A DNA stretch of 64,000 bases from Pontibacter amylolyticus (lineage in GTDB: Bacteria > Bacteroidota > Bacteroidia > Cytophagales > Hymenobacteraceae): the NCBI RefSeq assembly GCF_014638845.1, contig NZ_BMFP01000009.1, forward strand, positions 62,001-126,000. The letters are read 5' to 3'. The notes below the pieces were generated by a model that searched no databases, had not been told where the DNA came from, and worked only from the letters and a program-made list of their open reading frames with translations. Positions 43,389-53,500 of this stretch are shown here, piece by piece (position 1 is the first letter of the stretch; each line of letters opens with the position of its first letter). The position numbers were made by a program, and so were the translations under genes.

Positions 43389-44147
43389 TCAGATGTATAC
43401 CAGGCCCAATGCTCTTCTGTCATTCCAACTAAGGCCGCTCCTGCCTTCCTCCTGCGGGTAGAGGGTCATCACCGGGTCGGATTGCCATACTTGCTGGCTG
43501 TCGATGTCCATGATGGAAAGACGCCCCGTATAGCCCGCACCGGTATCCAGCAGGATCAGGTTATCCATTCGTAGGGGAGTTGTCTGTTTTTTATCCAGCA
43601 GAATGGTGGGCGTATGACCGATGTAGACTTCTTTGTAGCCGTTAATGTGAAACGGTTTTCCTTTCTGGTAGCTGCGGTAATGATTCTCGATGAAGTCCCG
43701 GCTCCAGATGAGGGTAAATACATCAGTTTCAGTCAAAGGTTTACTGGTGTCGAAGCCAGCGTGCACGAACAGCAGGTTATCGTCCGTAACCAGGTATAGC
43801 TTTGCCTGCTGCAGCAGTTCCAAGTGCTCCGGCGGCATGGACTTACTTTCTCCATAAGAAGCCACGGTAGCAGCACCTCCTTGCCGAAGCCAGCTTTTTA
43901 GTTCGGCTTCCTGTGTGAGTTGGCCAGTATAGTATTTTAAGGCCCACTGGTCGTGGTTGCCGAGCAGGTATACCAGGTGCTTTAGTTTCAGCAGCAGGTC
44001 TATACTCTCTTTTGTTTCCGACCACCCATCCACCACATCTCCCAGAAAGATCAGCTGATCCTTTCCTTTGTCGAACCCACACCGCTCCAGGCACTGCACC
44101 AGTGCTTTGTACCCACCGTGGCTATCGGATATGACAAACCTTTTCAT
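43389..44147 (-). CDS. Calcineurin-like metallophosphatase (Ser/Thr phosphatase or ApaH-like)
   Basis: A 252-residue cytosolic phosphatase, start at 44147 (MKRFVISDSHGGYKALVQCL); upstream residues in the frame to 44168 are not typical. The five metallophosphoesterase motifs are present: DSHGG, GDVVDGW, GNHDQW, and later HAGFD and GHTP. This is the class I arrangement of lambda-phosphatase, PrpA/PrpB and ApaH. It may dephosphorylate proteins or Ap4A. The 255 bases upstream contain no other gene; TACTTTTG (minus, 44343-44336) is a distant -7-like box. Confidence 0.88.
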   Translation of the reverse strand: MKRFVISDSHGGYKALVQCLERCGFDKGKDQLIFLGDVVDGWSETKESIDLLLKLKHLVYLLGNHDQWALKYYTGQLTQEAELKSWLRQGGAATVASYGESKSMPPEHLELLQQAKLYLVTDDNLLFVHAGFDTSKPLTETDVFTLIWSRDFIENHYRSYQKGKPFHINGYKEVYIGHTPTILLDKKQTTPLRMDNLILLDTGAGYTGRLSIMDIDSQQVWQSDPVMTLYPQEEGRSGLSWNDRRALGLVYI

Positions 44148-44402
44148 AACATACGTGAAAGGTAACATGTATTAATAGCTGATCTTACTTAGGTTGATAC
44201 GTTTTTGCCTGGTACTATAGCGCCTTTAATCCGTCAGGTGTAAGAAAAAGCCATTCCAGCCAGGTGTTTAAGCATGTCAGTTGTTTTCCTTAGTGTTTAA
44301 CCTTTCACCGCCCAGCCAGCAGCTGCACATTTTAACAAAAGTAAAGCCTCTCTATACACATCTCCGTACAATTAGGTATAAGAATTATTAAAATTTATAA
44401 TT

Positions 44403-45509
44403 ATGGAGATTACAGCGGCGATTACGAAAAAGAAGGGTGGGGAATTTGTGCTTGAAAAAGTCGAGCTGGATGAACCACGAAGCAATGAAGTACTGGTAAA
44501 AGTAGTGGCAACCGGCATGTGCCACACCGACATGGCTGTACGCGACCAGCAAATGCCAACGCCTTTGCCCGTGGTGCTGGGGCATGAAGGCGCAGGTATA
44601 GTCGAAGCAGTGGGAGAGGATGTTACCAAAGTGAAACCCGGTGACCGTGTAGTAATGTCCTTCGGCTCGTGCGGTCATTGCCCGAACTGCCAGAAAGGCT
44701 TTCCCGCCTACTGTTACTATATCTTGCCCCTAAATTTCGGAGGCAGCCGGCTCGACGGCTCACACAGCCTGCACCAGAACGGAAAAGCCCTGAGCAGCAA
44801 TTTTTTCTCGCAATCCTCTTTCGGCACTTATGCGCTGGCCACTGAACGAAATGTGGTGAAAGTGCCTAATGATGTTCCATTGGAGATCCTCGGTCCTTTG
44901 GGATGCGGCATTCAGACAGGCGCGGGCGCTGTCATGAATAATCTGAACCCGGATGCCGGATCAAGTATAGCCATTTTCGGGACCGGAGCCGTGGGTTTGT
45001 CTGCCATTATGGCTGCCAACGTGGTCGGTTGCACCACCATCATTGCTGTGGACATAAACCAGGAGCGGCTGGAGTTCTCCAAGCAGTGCGGTGCCACGCA
45101 CACCATCAACAGCAAAGACCAGGACCTGGGTAAAACTCTGGCTCAAATTATGGAGAATGGGGTAGAGTTCGCTTTCGACACCACCGGCAACATCCAGGTA
45201 ATAGTGAGTGCGCTCGAATCGCTGGCTTCAAAAGGTGTGTGCGGCATTGTGGGGGTAACGCCGCCTGATAAATTCGTGCAACTCGACCCCAACCTCCTGG
45301 TTGGGAAAGGGCTTACGCTACGAGGCATCACGGAAGGAGACAGCATTCCGGACATCTTCATCCCGCGTCTGATTGCACTCTACCAGCAAGGCAAGTTCCC
45401 GTTCGACAAATTGATCAAGGTATATCCTTTCGACCAGATAAACCAAGCGGTGGAAGATTCTGAAAAAGGCGTTACAGTGAAGCCCGTCATTAAAATCGGA
45501 GATCAGTAA
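44403..45509 (+). CDS. Zinc-dependent alcohol dehydrogenase (aryl-alcohol/benzyl-alcohol type)
   Basis: A 368-residue medium-chain dehydrogenase. Catalytic zinc ligands are in ATGMCHTDMAV (Cys) and GHEGAG (His), and the structural zinc Cys motif in SCGHCPNCQKGFPAYC is complete. The Rossmann motif GTGAVGLSAIMAA and the following acidic VDINQERLE indicate NAD preference. Overall similarity is to benzyl-alcohol or class III-like dehydrogenases such as XylB. Likely cytosolic; substrate not certain. It has no obvious operon partner. Confidence 0.9.
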   Translation: MEITAAITKKKGGEFVLEKVELDEPRSNEVLVKVVATGMCHTDMAVRDQQMPTPLPVVLGHEGAGIVEAVGEDVTKVKPGDRVVMSFGSCGHCPNCQKGFPAYCYYILPLNFGGSRLDGSHSLHQNGKALSSNFFSQSSFGTYALATERNVVKVPNDVPLEILGPLGCGIQTGAGAVMNNLNPDAGSSIAIFGTGAVGLSAIMAANVVGCTTIIAVDINQERLEFSKQCGATHTINSKDQDLGKTLAQIMENGVEFAFDTTGNIQVIVSALESLASKGVCGIVGVTPPDKFVQLDPNLLVGKGLTLRGITEGDSIPDIFIPRLIALYQQGKFPFDKLIKVYPFDQINQAVEDSEKGVTVKPVIKIGDQ

Positions 45510-45574
45510 AGCAAGGCGCTATACCTGAGCAAAGCAGATGACTGAGCCTTCGACAAAGTAGATTTAGCCAAGCT

Positions 45575-46192
45575 TTACTGTACCCGGTAATTGACTAGCT
45601 CATAGCGCCGCATCAGCTTGTCGGAGTCGGCGTAGTACCAGTCCGTCCGGATCATGCCAATTTCAGGAGTCACGTATTCTTTCACCCACGTAGTGCTCAG
45701 AGCGGAGGATGCTTTTTGTTCGGTTTGCCTTTCAAAGCTGAACTCAATCGCCTGGCTCGCGTGAGATGAATTAGGCACCTCCACCAGGCCCGGCGCTCTT
45801 CTGTGGTAAATCCATAAGGTATAGTTCGGGTATTGATACCCGTATGCTATACCGGACATTTCTGGACTAGGGTACGTGATATACTGCTCTCTGGCATCCT
45901 TTCGATAGTGCACATAGCCGTCTTTGTCATTCCGAACAATCATGCCGTTATTTAGTATGTACCAGGTGGTTTTATGGATCAATGTGTCTTTTACCACCTG
46001 TCGTCTGAACGAGCTGGTTGACAAGACTTTGCCATCCGAAGTATACTCGATGACATCATACACCCATTCATTGCCAACCTGCAGCGGAATGACGGCTTCT
46101 ACAGGTTCTATTACTTCTTCTTTATCACAAGAAAACAGGAACAGTAATAAACAGAAGAGGGCGTTGGCTCTGAATAAATGCTTTCGTTTCAT
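45575..46192 (-). CDS. Putative surface lipoprotein
   Basis: A 205-residue lipoprotein. The start at 46192 gives MKRKHLFRANALFCLLLFLFSC, with the lipobox Cys followed by DKEEV, an acidic stretch like the Bacteroidota lipoprotein export signal (LES), which directs lipoproteins to the outer surface. The mature chain is mostly beta with aromatic residues (VGNEWVYDVIEY, WYILNNGMIV). No family recognised. Function unknown. Confidence 0.7.
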   Translation of the reverse strand: MKRKHLFRANALFCLLLFLFSCDKEEVIEPVEAVIPLQVGNEWVYDVIEYTSDGKVLSTSSFRRQVVKDTLIHKTTWYILNNGMIVRNDKDGYVHYRKDAREQYITYPSPEMSGIAYGYQYPNYTLWIYHRRAPGLVEVPNSSHASQAIEFSFERQTEQKASSALSTTWVKEYVTPEIGMIRTDWYYADSDKLMRRYELVNYRVQ

Positions 46193-46280
46193 GGGCTTTC
46201 TTTTAAATGCATGATACCCATAATCGCCGAAACGTTGCACGTTCCATTAAATAATATTGTAAAATTTAGATATTTATTGC

Positions 46281-49181
46281 TTAACGCGCGCAAATGCCCC
46301 GGTACGGACAGTACTGGCAAATCTCCAGTTCCTTCGTTTTCCGGATGACCTCTTTCGGGTCGAGCAGTTCCTGTACAAAGCGGGTGAGCAAGGCCTCAGA
46401 TGCTGTGATAAAATCCTGGCCGGTAGCCTGTTCAAACGGAAAGTCAGCGGTGAGCACACCGGCGTCGAGGTTGCGGAACGACAGTATACCTGACTTGGGT
46501 ACGATTCGCGCCGGGTCCATATGACTGGCATTACGAAGCAAGAGCCCCGGCTTTTGCTGCAGGTTGCGCTGCAAAATGTACTCGTAGAGCCACAACTGCC
46601 GGGCTTTGTCATACCTGGGCGAGGTGATAAAATGCAGGGCCACATCATCCGGCTTCACGTTCACCTGGTTGCGCTCCACCTTGCCGGTCTTGTAGTCGAT
46701 CACGCGGAGCTCGGCGCCTTTCAGGTCGATACGGTCGGCTTTGCCTGCCACCTTCACAGGTATAAGCTCATCGCCCACCAGCACCTCGAGTGTGGTTTCC
46801 AGCTGTTCCTCAAGGCGCAATACGTAGAGCGGCAGTTCATCCTCTGAGTTTAGCAAACTCTCCAGGTACTTTTCGAGCACCTGCACGGCCACTTTGAACA
46901 GCAGAAAGTTCATGCCGCGCTCCGGACTGGCGCCGCGCGTTACTTTCCTGAATTCTTCTTCCACTTTGGCCGGTAAGGCCTGCAGCATCTGCTCCACATG
47001 CTGCTTCTCGATCGGCTGTCCGTTTTGCTCGAATGGCCGGAAAAAATCCTCGAGCACCTGGTGCACGATGGTACCGAACTGGTCTGCTCCAAGCTGCTCC
47101 TCCACCTCATCAATTTCTCTGATCTTGGCAATGCGGCTGAAATAATACTGCAGTGAGCAGTTGATGTACATGTTCAGGTGCGAAGGGTAGAGGCCACGCT
47201 TCAGCTCCTGTCGCAGTTGCTCCAGCGTCTGGGCGTCTTTGTGGATGACAATATCCTCGTCGTATTTTTTCTGGTCGCGCAACTCCACGGTGGCCGTCAG
47301 GTCGCGGAACTTGATCTTCGGGTTACGCAGCGCCAGGTCGTTTTGCAACTGCAGGATAAAGCGGCTTTTCTCGCCCGAGCCATAGGTGTCGGAGGGAAGT
47401 ACATAAAGCAGGTTTACGTTCTTGGCCCGCTGCAGCAGGCGGTAAAAATTGTAGGCCATGGCGCCTTCGGTTTCGGCATAAGTAGGCAGGCCAAACTGCT
47501 TGAGCACATCAAAAGGCATCAGTGACTCATGACGCTTCGGAGCTGGCAGTGTATTCTCATTCACCGACAGGATGATCAGATTCTCAAAGTCGAGTGCACG
47601 GGTCTCCAGCATACCCATGATCTGTAAATCCGAGATGGGCTCCCCGCTGAAAGGCAGGCGTTGTCGGGCGATCAGTTCGTTGAGGAATTTGCGGAAACTG
47701 CGTACCGATATCTTCTGTTCCCGGCAGTCGAAGATTGTATCGAGGCGCTTGACGATGGTATAGAAAATGTAGAGGTACTCGGTTTCGATGGTGCTGGGCT
47801 GGTGACTGTACATTTTGTGTAGCAGGTCGATCAGCTGGTATAGCGAGGCGATGATGTCATCGCAGTCGCGCCAGGACTTGAACAGCACTTCGAAGAGTGG
47901 CTCGTGCTTGCCCATCTTCAGCAAATCATTGGCCGTTATCAGCACACGGTTATCCTGCACGATCTGGTCCAGCACACGCTGCACAAAACCGTGGAACTCC
48001 TGCTTGTCGGCTTGCTCGTTCAGGTATAGCTCATACCTTCGGATGAAAGGGTGGGAGAGCAGCTTGGTCACCGTGAGGTGATGGTACTGGTATACCTTGT
48101 AGCCCGACTCCTGCAGCTGGGTCACGCCCGTAAGGTGCACATCAAACAGCAGGTCGATCAGGTTGTAGAGCGGCGTGCCTTTAAAGCTGAGTCCCATCGT
48201 CACATTGTAGTTGGGGACCTCGTTCGGTATAGAGTGCAATACCGGAAGCAGGAGTGTTTCGTCGGGCAATACCACGGCTACCTGTGCGTGCTTGTCGCAT
48301 GAGCGGATCTCCTGAATCAGCTGACCCGCCAGTTTGCCCTGCATGCTCGCGTTGGCCACCCCGATTACGTTGATCTCTTTTTCGTCAGTCAGCAACATGT
48401 TTTGCTGCCAGCGCCAGTCCGGCAGATTCCAGGTGCTCTTATACCTTCGAAGGAAGCTACCGGCCCGGTTAGGCGTTCCCTCCTCCATGTAAAAGTCGTC
48501 GGAGTCAAAGAGCACTTCGGCCTTGTTATGTTTGAGCAGCGTCCGGATGATCTTTTCCTCTGAACTGGTGAGGGCGTTGAGACCAATAAAAAGGTATTGG
48601 GCACATTCAGGCGACTTGGCCAGTTGCTCAATGTTATCGGCTACCATCTTGAAAGCCATCCCTGTGTAGGCCTGCTTACGCTCCTCCAGGTGGTCTTTCA
48701 GGTTATGGTAGGTTTTCTCGATGTTGTCCCAAAGGCTGAAGTATTTTTTAACGGCGGGCGTCAATTCCTTGCCGAGGTGCGCCGGGTCCCAGCGCTCCAG
48801 GGCTTTGGCCTCACTCACATAATCAAACAGCTTGGCAGTATCCACCAGGTTCTGGTCGATGCGGCTAAAGTCGTCGAGCAGAGTGCCTCCCCAGGTAATA
48901 AACTGGTCGAAGTCGAGGTTCGGGTCCTGCTCACGCATCAGGTCGTAGAGCTCGAGCTGCAGATTGATCGGCTCCAGCACATCCACTTTGGCCAGCTTGG
49001 TGATGAAGTCCTCCATACCCGACACCTCCGGCGACCAGATCGGTTCGGGAGCGGCCTGCGCCAGAGCATTCTTGAAAAAGAAACTCGCACGACGCGACGG
49101 CAGCACAATGCACAGCTCGCTGATGTTCTCTTTGTACTTCTCGTATACGTATTTTGCCGCTAGCTCAAGAAAGGTCTGCAC
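46281..49181 (-). CDS. AddB-like PD-(D/E)XK nuclease subunit
   Basis: A 966-residue protein of the RecB/AddB family of double-strand break repair, GTG start at 49181. The N-terminal half is helicase-like (VLPSRRASFFFKNAL) without a working Walker A, as in AddB. The nuclease domain has GKADRIDLKGAELRVIDYKTGK near residues 825-850. A conserved iron-sulfur cluster set is visible: Cys near 674 (INCSLQYYF) and three at 955, 958 and 964 (CQYCPYRGIC). It should act with the AddA-like helicase encoded at 50503-53901 to resect breaks. Two unrelated genes lie between the two. Confidence 0.9.
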   Translation of the reverse strand: MQTFLELAAKYVYEKYKENISELCIVLPSRRASFFFKNALAQAAPEPIWSPEVSGMEDFITKLAKVDVLEPINLQLELYDLMREQDPNLDFDQFITWGGTLLDDFSRIDQNLVDTAKLFDYVSEAKALERWDPAHLGKELTPAVKKYFSLWDNIEKTYHNLKDHLEERKQAYTGMAFKMVADNIEQLAKSPECAQYLFIGLNALTSSEEKIIRTLLKHNKAEVLFDSDDFYMEEGTPNRAGSFLRRYKSTWNLPDWRWQQNMLLTDEKEINVIGVANASMQGKLAGQLIQEIRSCDKHAQVAVVLPDETLLLPVLHSIPNEVPNYNVTMGLSFKGTPLYNLIDLLFDVHLTGVTQLQESGYKVYQYHHLTVTKLLSHPFIRRYELYLNEQADKQEFHGFVQRVLDQIVQDNRVLITANDLLKMGKHEPLFEVLFKSWRDCDDIIASLYQLIDLLHKMYSHQPSTIETEYLYIFYTIVKRLDTIFDCREQKISVRSFRKFLNELIARQRLPFSGEPISDLQIMGMLETRALDFENLIILSVNENTLPAPKRHESLMPFDVLKQFGLPTYAETEGAMAYNFYRLLQRAKNVNLLYVLPSDTYGSGEKSRFILQLQNDLALRNPKIKFRDLTATVELRDQKKYDEDIVIHKDAQTLEQLRQELKRGLYPSHLNMYINCSLQYYFSRIAKIREIDEVEEQLGADQFGTIVHQVLEDFFRPFEQNGQPIEKQHVEQMLQALPAKVEEEFRKVTRGASPERGMNFLLFKVAVQVLEKYLESLLNSEDELPLYVLRLEEQLETTLEVLVGDELIPVKVAGKADRIDLKGAELRVIDYKTGKVERNQVNVKPDDVALHFITSPRYDKARQLWLYEYILQRNLQQKPGLLLRNASHMDPARIVPKSGILSFRNLDAGVLTADFPFEQATGQDFITASEALLTRFVQELLDPKEVIRKTKELEICQYCPYRGICAR

Positions 49182-49188
49182 TTTGTTA

Positions 49189-49348
49189 TGGAGTGATTTA
49201 GTGAATGAGTGATGGAGTGAATTATTAAATTTTGTTGAAGGTTCAATTGTTGAATGGTTAAATTGTTAGTGCTCGATTCGGATATGACGCTACCTGTCCT
49301 TACTGCTTATTCAACTTTCTAACTTTCTGACTTCTAAACTTTCTAACT
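49189..49348. repeat. Intergenic stretch of degenerate words
   Basis: Three word families in a row: GAGTGAT/GAGTGAA words (49189-49233), GTTCAATTGTTGAATGGTTA continuing as AATTGTTAG (49241-49269) and AACTTTCT words (49312-49348). No gene. It separates the AddB-like gene from the VOC gene. Confidence 0.6.
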
Positions 49349-49765
49349 TAATACATTTCCTTTTTCATCCATCGGGAGGAAAGGATTGTAGGCGATCTCC
49401 CAGAGGTTGTCGTCCGGGTCAGCGATGTAACTACTGTAGCCTCCCCAAAAAACCTTTTCCGGCTGTTTGAGCACACGGGCGCCTTTGCCGGCAAGCGCTG
49501 CTACCAGGTCATCTACTTCCTTTTCAGAGCGAACATCATAAGCCAGCGAAAAACTTTTAAAGCCTTTGCCATCCGCTTCCAATCCGGCGTCGTCTGCCAG
49601 CGATTCCTGTGGGAACAGGGCCAACTGCAGGCCATTCAGTTGAAAGAAGATGATGCTCTCTGTGCTGCTCTCCAGCGGTTGCCAGCCAAACACCTGCTGG
49701 TAAAATTCCCTCGACCGCTGCAGATTCCGGACGCCTAGTGTAATAAGTGTAATTCTCTGTTCCAT
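49343..49765 (-). CDS. VOC family (glyoxalase/bleomycin-resistance) protein
   Basis: A 140-residue vicinal-oxygen-chelate protein with the beta-alpha-beta-beta-beta repeats: ITLIGVRNLQRSREFY-like N-terminal module (ITLITLGVRNLQRSREFYQQ) and a C-terminal module with YIADPDDNLWEIAYNPF. Such proteins are metal-dependent lyases, dioxygenases or drug-binding proteins; no specific function can be assigned. It sits inside the AddB-AddA locus, on the same strand. Confidence 0.85.
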   Translation of the reverse strand: MEQRITLITLGVRNLQRSREFYQQVFGWQPLESSTESIIFFQLNGLQLALFPQESLADDAGLEADGKGFKSFSLAYDVRSEKEVDDLVAALAGKGARVLKQPEKVFWGGYSSYIADPDDNLWEIAYNPFLPMDEKGNVLS

Positions 49766-49807
49766 AATTTTCCTCTTTCTCTTTCCAGCTAATTTCTATT
49801 CTGCCTG

Positions 49808-49837
49808 CTATACCTATACCTATACCTATACCTATAC
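49808..49837. repeat. Tandem array CTATAC x5
   Basis: Five perfect copies of CTATAC in the 82-base gap between the VOC and DUF4287 genes, followed by CTG. The same unit as the GGTATA array at 20289-20312, read from the other strand. Confidence 0.9.
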
Positions 49838-49847
49838 CTGCTCTACC

Positions 49848-50402
49848 TTACCTGGCTTCTTCGTAGGCCGCTTTCAACCAGCCGATCAGTTCGGCATCGA
49901 CCTCCTCTGCATGTTGCAGTTTCACACGATGCGTGCACATGGCATTGAAACTGCCTGACTTTTCGAGTCTGCCTTCCGGTTCGCGGCCTTTCAGGTTAAT
50001 GCCCACGTCTAGCCTGGTTTTAGTGGAAGGCTGGATCAGGGCAAACTGCTTTTTGCTGCGCACACTCACGTAGGCGGTTTTAGGAGCCAGCTCTACGTCA
50101 GTACCCAACAGCTTTAGCTGCGCCACAAGCGCTTCGTAGATAGGTTGCAGCTGCTCTTTGCCTTTGTACTGCTTCACCACCAGGTCCTCCGGATTTTCTG
50201 CTGAACCCGCGTCCGTTCCTTTGGCTTTGAGGGCCACCATGTTAGCGAAGCCATGCGTGAAGTTGTGTTCCGACTTCAGGTAATTCAGTATCTCGCCATG
50301 CTTATGCAAACCGGTGTCCTGCACAATTTTGATCCATTCTGCGAGTGACTTCCCTGTGTTCTTCTCCAGGTTGTCGATCATGGTTTGCGCTGCTTTGTCC
50401 AT
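49848..50402 (-). CDS. DUF4287/DUF5655 domain protein
   Basis: A 184-residue soluble protein. The N-terminal DUF4287 region is KNTGKSLAEWIKIVQDTGL with the following HGEILNYLKSEHNFTHGFANMVA; the C-terminal DUF5655-like region is KTAYVSVRSKKQFALIQPST and DVGINLKGREPEGRLE. It often appears as one fused protein. Function is not known; related domains occur in DNA-associated or transport contexts. It sits between the AddB-like and AddA-like genes on the same strand. Confidence 0.75.
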   Translation of the reverse strand: MDKAAQTMIDNLEKNTGKSLAEWIKIVQDTGLHKHGEILNYLKSEHNFTHGFANMVALKAKGTDAGSAENPEDLVVKQYKGKEQLQPIYEALVAQLKLLGTDVELAPKTAYVSVRSKKQFALIQPSTKTRLDVGINLKGREPEGRLEKSGSFNAMCTHRVKLQHAEEVDAELIGWLKAAYEEAR

Positions 50403-50414
50403 GTTGTTATTTAA

Positions 50415-50498
50415 TATTTAATGAAAAGTGAGTAATGAATAATGATTGTTCGAGTTATGACTAAAGAGTAATTCTTCATTAATCAATACTCATTATAC
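50415..50498. repeat. Opposed AT-rich words near the DUF4287 gene
   Basis: Left arm near 50420-50447 with GTGAGTAATGAATAATGA and a right arm near 50470-50497 with the reverse-sense TTCATTAATCAATACTCATT; imperfect pairing. No gene. Confidence 0.45.
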
Positions 50499-50502
50499 CT
50501 TC

Positions 50503-53500
50503 CTAAAGCGCCAAGCCTATCTGTTGGCTTTTGCTGCCGTAAGACCATTCGTATAGCTCTTCTGTATCGAAGTAGTAGAGCAGGCATTTTACTTTTTCAT
50601 AGCCCAATTGCTTGAAGCGCACGGCGTAGTGATCGAGCTTGTTGCGGTGCTCTTCCTGGGGTGGCGGCAGTTTGAATTCAAGCAGCACCACCTGATCGCC
50701 GTCGAATACCACCCGGTCGGGTTTGTAGAGGTAGGCGCGGGCATCAAGCAGTTCCTTTTCGTGCTCTACGATCACTTTTTCCGAAAAGTAATGGCTGATC
50801 TTTGGGTGGTTTACGACTTCCTGCAAACGCTCTTTCAGTGCGAGTTTATCACGGTCGCTGATGATGCCCTGGTAGACCATCTGCCGCAGCACATCGTCGA
50901 GTTGCGCGGCAGTCAGGATGCGGGAGAGGGCGTAGTGCAGCTTTTTGTTCTGGATGCGCTGCTCGGTCTGCGTCTCGAAGTCGAACACGTTGTTGGCATG
51001 CTGCTTAAGCTGCAGCCGTTGCGCCCAGTCATTTGTCTGCAGGTAATCCAGGGTATAGACTGGCCCGATTTCACGGCTGCCGCTATCCTGTTTTGTTTGT
51101 TGCCCTGCGTATACCTGGTAGCACAGCTTGCCAGGCTCCCACAGGTTTTCCGCCACCAGGTAGCGGTATAGCAGATGACTCACGTTTTTGGCTGTTCCTT
51201 CCAGCGCCTTCAGTGCTTTTCGCTCTTCCAGCAAATCCTTCCCGTTGCCGATCAGGTATAGCCTGTCCTTCGGGCGGGTGAGCGCCACGTACAGCATGTT
51301 CAGGTTTTCAATAAAGGTCTTCTCGATCTCGGTATTGTATTGCCCGGCCAGCTCGGTATGCTCCAGTTTGGAGCTGATATTCACCGCCACGCTACGCAAC
51401 TTGCCCATCACCTTGTTGTCGTCCGACAAACGGCTCCACATCAGGGCCCTTGTCTGCGGTTCGGTACTCCAGTCGGCAAACGGAACAATCACGATCGGGT
51501 AGGCGAGCCCTTTGGCCTTGTGAATGCTGGTGATGGTGATGGCGTTGCGGTCTTTGGGTGTGTTGATACTCAGTTTCTCTTTCTGCACATCCCAATAAGC
51601 CAGGAAGTTGTTCAGGTTGTTGCTGTTCTTCAGGCTGTACTCCAGTACCAGGTCCAGGAAGCGAAACAGGTACTCGCATTCGTTGTTATGCCCCAGCAAA
51701 TTGAAAATGCGGATCAGCTGCTCGGTCAGCTCATAGATCGATAGGTTACCCGTCTCGCGCTCTTTCACATCAAAACCAACTTCCCGCAGGTAGTCAAAGA
51801 ACAGCTGCCGATCCGTCTGGTTGGAAATGCGAGCGATCGTCTGGGCCAGTTCCGTAGTGGGCACCTTGCCCTGCGTAACGGTATAGATCAGGTATAGCGC
51901 TTCAGATTTCGCCAGGGTATCGTTCGGCCGGTTAAACACCCGGAACATGGCAATGATCAGGTTGATCACTTCGGCAAACTGCAGCGACAGAGAGTCCTGA
52001 GAAATGATATCGTACTGCTTTTCCTTCAGGAAATTGGCGATCAGTTTACTCTTGGCGTTCGTGCGGCACAGCACGGCCATGTCCTTCAGGGTATAGCCAT
52101 CGGCCAAACCTTGACGGACCAGCTCAATCACCATGTTCAGCGTACTGGCGTCGTAGCTCAGTTCCTGCTCGTGGGTATAGTCATCATAAAATACTTCGGT
52201 GCGGACGCAGCTGCTCAGGTCGTATTTGTAGTTCAGATCGTCGGGGTAAGTGAACATGATCTGTACATGCCCGCCAGACTTGCCTGATGCAGGTGCTTCC
52301 TGCACAAACTTGTCGTCGTAGATGGAGGTGAAGGTGCCGTATACCTTGTGTTGCTCGCTGAAGAAAGTGAATAGCTTGTTATTGAATTCGATGATCTCGC
52401 GACGGCTCCGGAAATTCTGCTGCAGCACATCAGGGGCCAGGTTCTCCCGCACCGACTCGTAGCGCTCCCGGATCATGTGGCCGTGACGTCGGTTTTCGTA
52501 GAGCAGGTGCGTGTTGTTTTTGTAAAGGTGCAGGATCTGCTCCATTTCCCCGCCGCGCCAGCGGTAGATCGCCTGCTTGGCATCGCCCACCACCATGCTA
52601 AAGTGCCCCGAGGCCAGCGCATTATCGACGAGCGGCAGCAGGTTGTTCCATTGGAGGACCGAGGTGTCCTGAAACTCATCGATCAGGATGTGGTTGTACT
52701 TCTCACCGAGTCGCTCATAGATAAAGGGCACCGGTTCCTTCAGCACAATGTCGATAATGCGCTTGTTGAACTCCGAAATATGCACAGTGTTACGGTCAAG
52801 CTTGATCTCCTGCAGGCATTTCTCCAGCTCGTTCAGCACCGACACCTTATATAAGTGCGGCACCACCGCCGAGATCAGGGTGAAGGTACCCGCATACTGT
52901 TCCTTTATCGACTCTATGTTATTATAAAGATCCGTGAGCAATTGCCGGATGCCATTGATCTGGTTTTTAGTGGCCGTAGAAGCTTTGCCGGCATACCATT
53001 TCTCTTCCTCCACCGTCTGACGGGCGTAGTTATTCCCGTAAGTAAGGTCAGCTTCGCGGTTGAACTTGGTAAAATAGCCATAGAGCCCCCGATTGCCCTG
53101 GTAAAAGTCACAAGGGGAGAGTCCGGCCTGGTCGATGGCTTGCAGCGCTTTGCCCGCATCCTCCTGCAGGGCGGCCAGTATACCTTCCTGAAGTGTTTTG
53201 AGCTGCTTCCGGATCTCCCTGAAGTCCTCTAAAGTCAGTCCCTGCAAGTCTGTCACCGCTTCGTATACCTGTTCGTTCAGCAGGTTTTTGGCAAATTCAG
53301 CCAGGTCATCGGCCAGGGTGTTCCAACTGCGGCCTTCGCGGGCTTTGTCCAGCGCGTACTGTTCGAGCGTCTCCGACAGCAGGTCGTCTTTGCGGTTGCT
53401 CACCTTGTCCAGCAGCAGTTGCACGGCAGTGCTGACCAGCGTCTGCGAATCCAGGTCCACTTCAAAGTTATAGGGTATGTTCAGCTCCTTCGTAAAGGCC

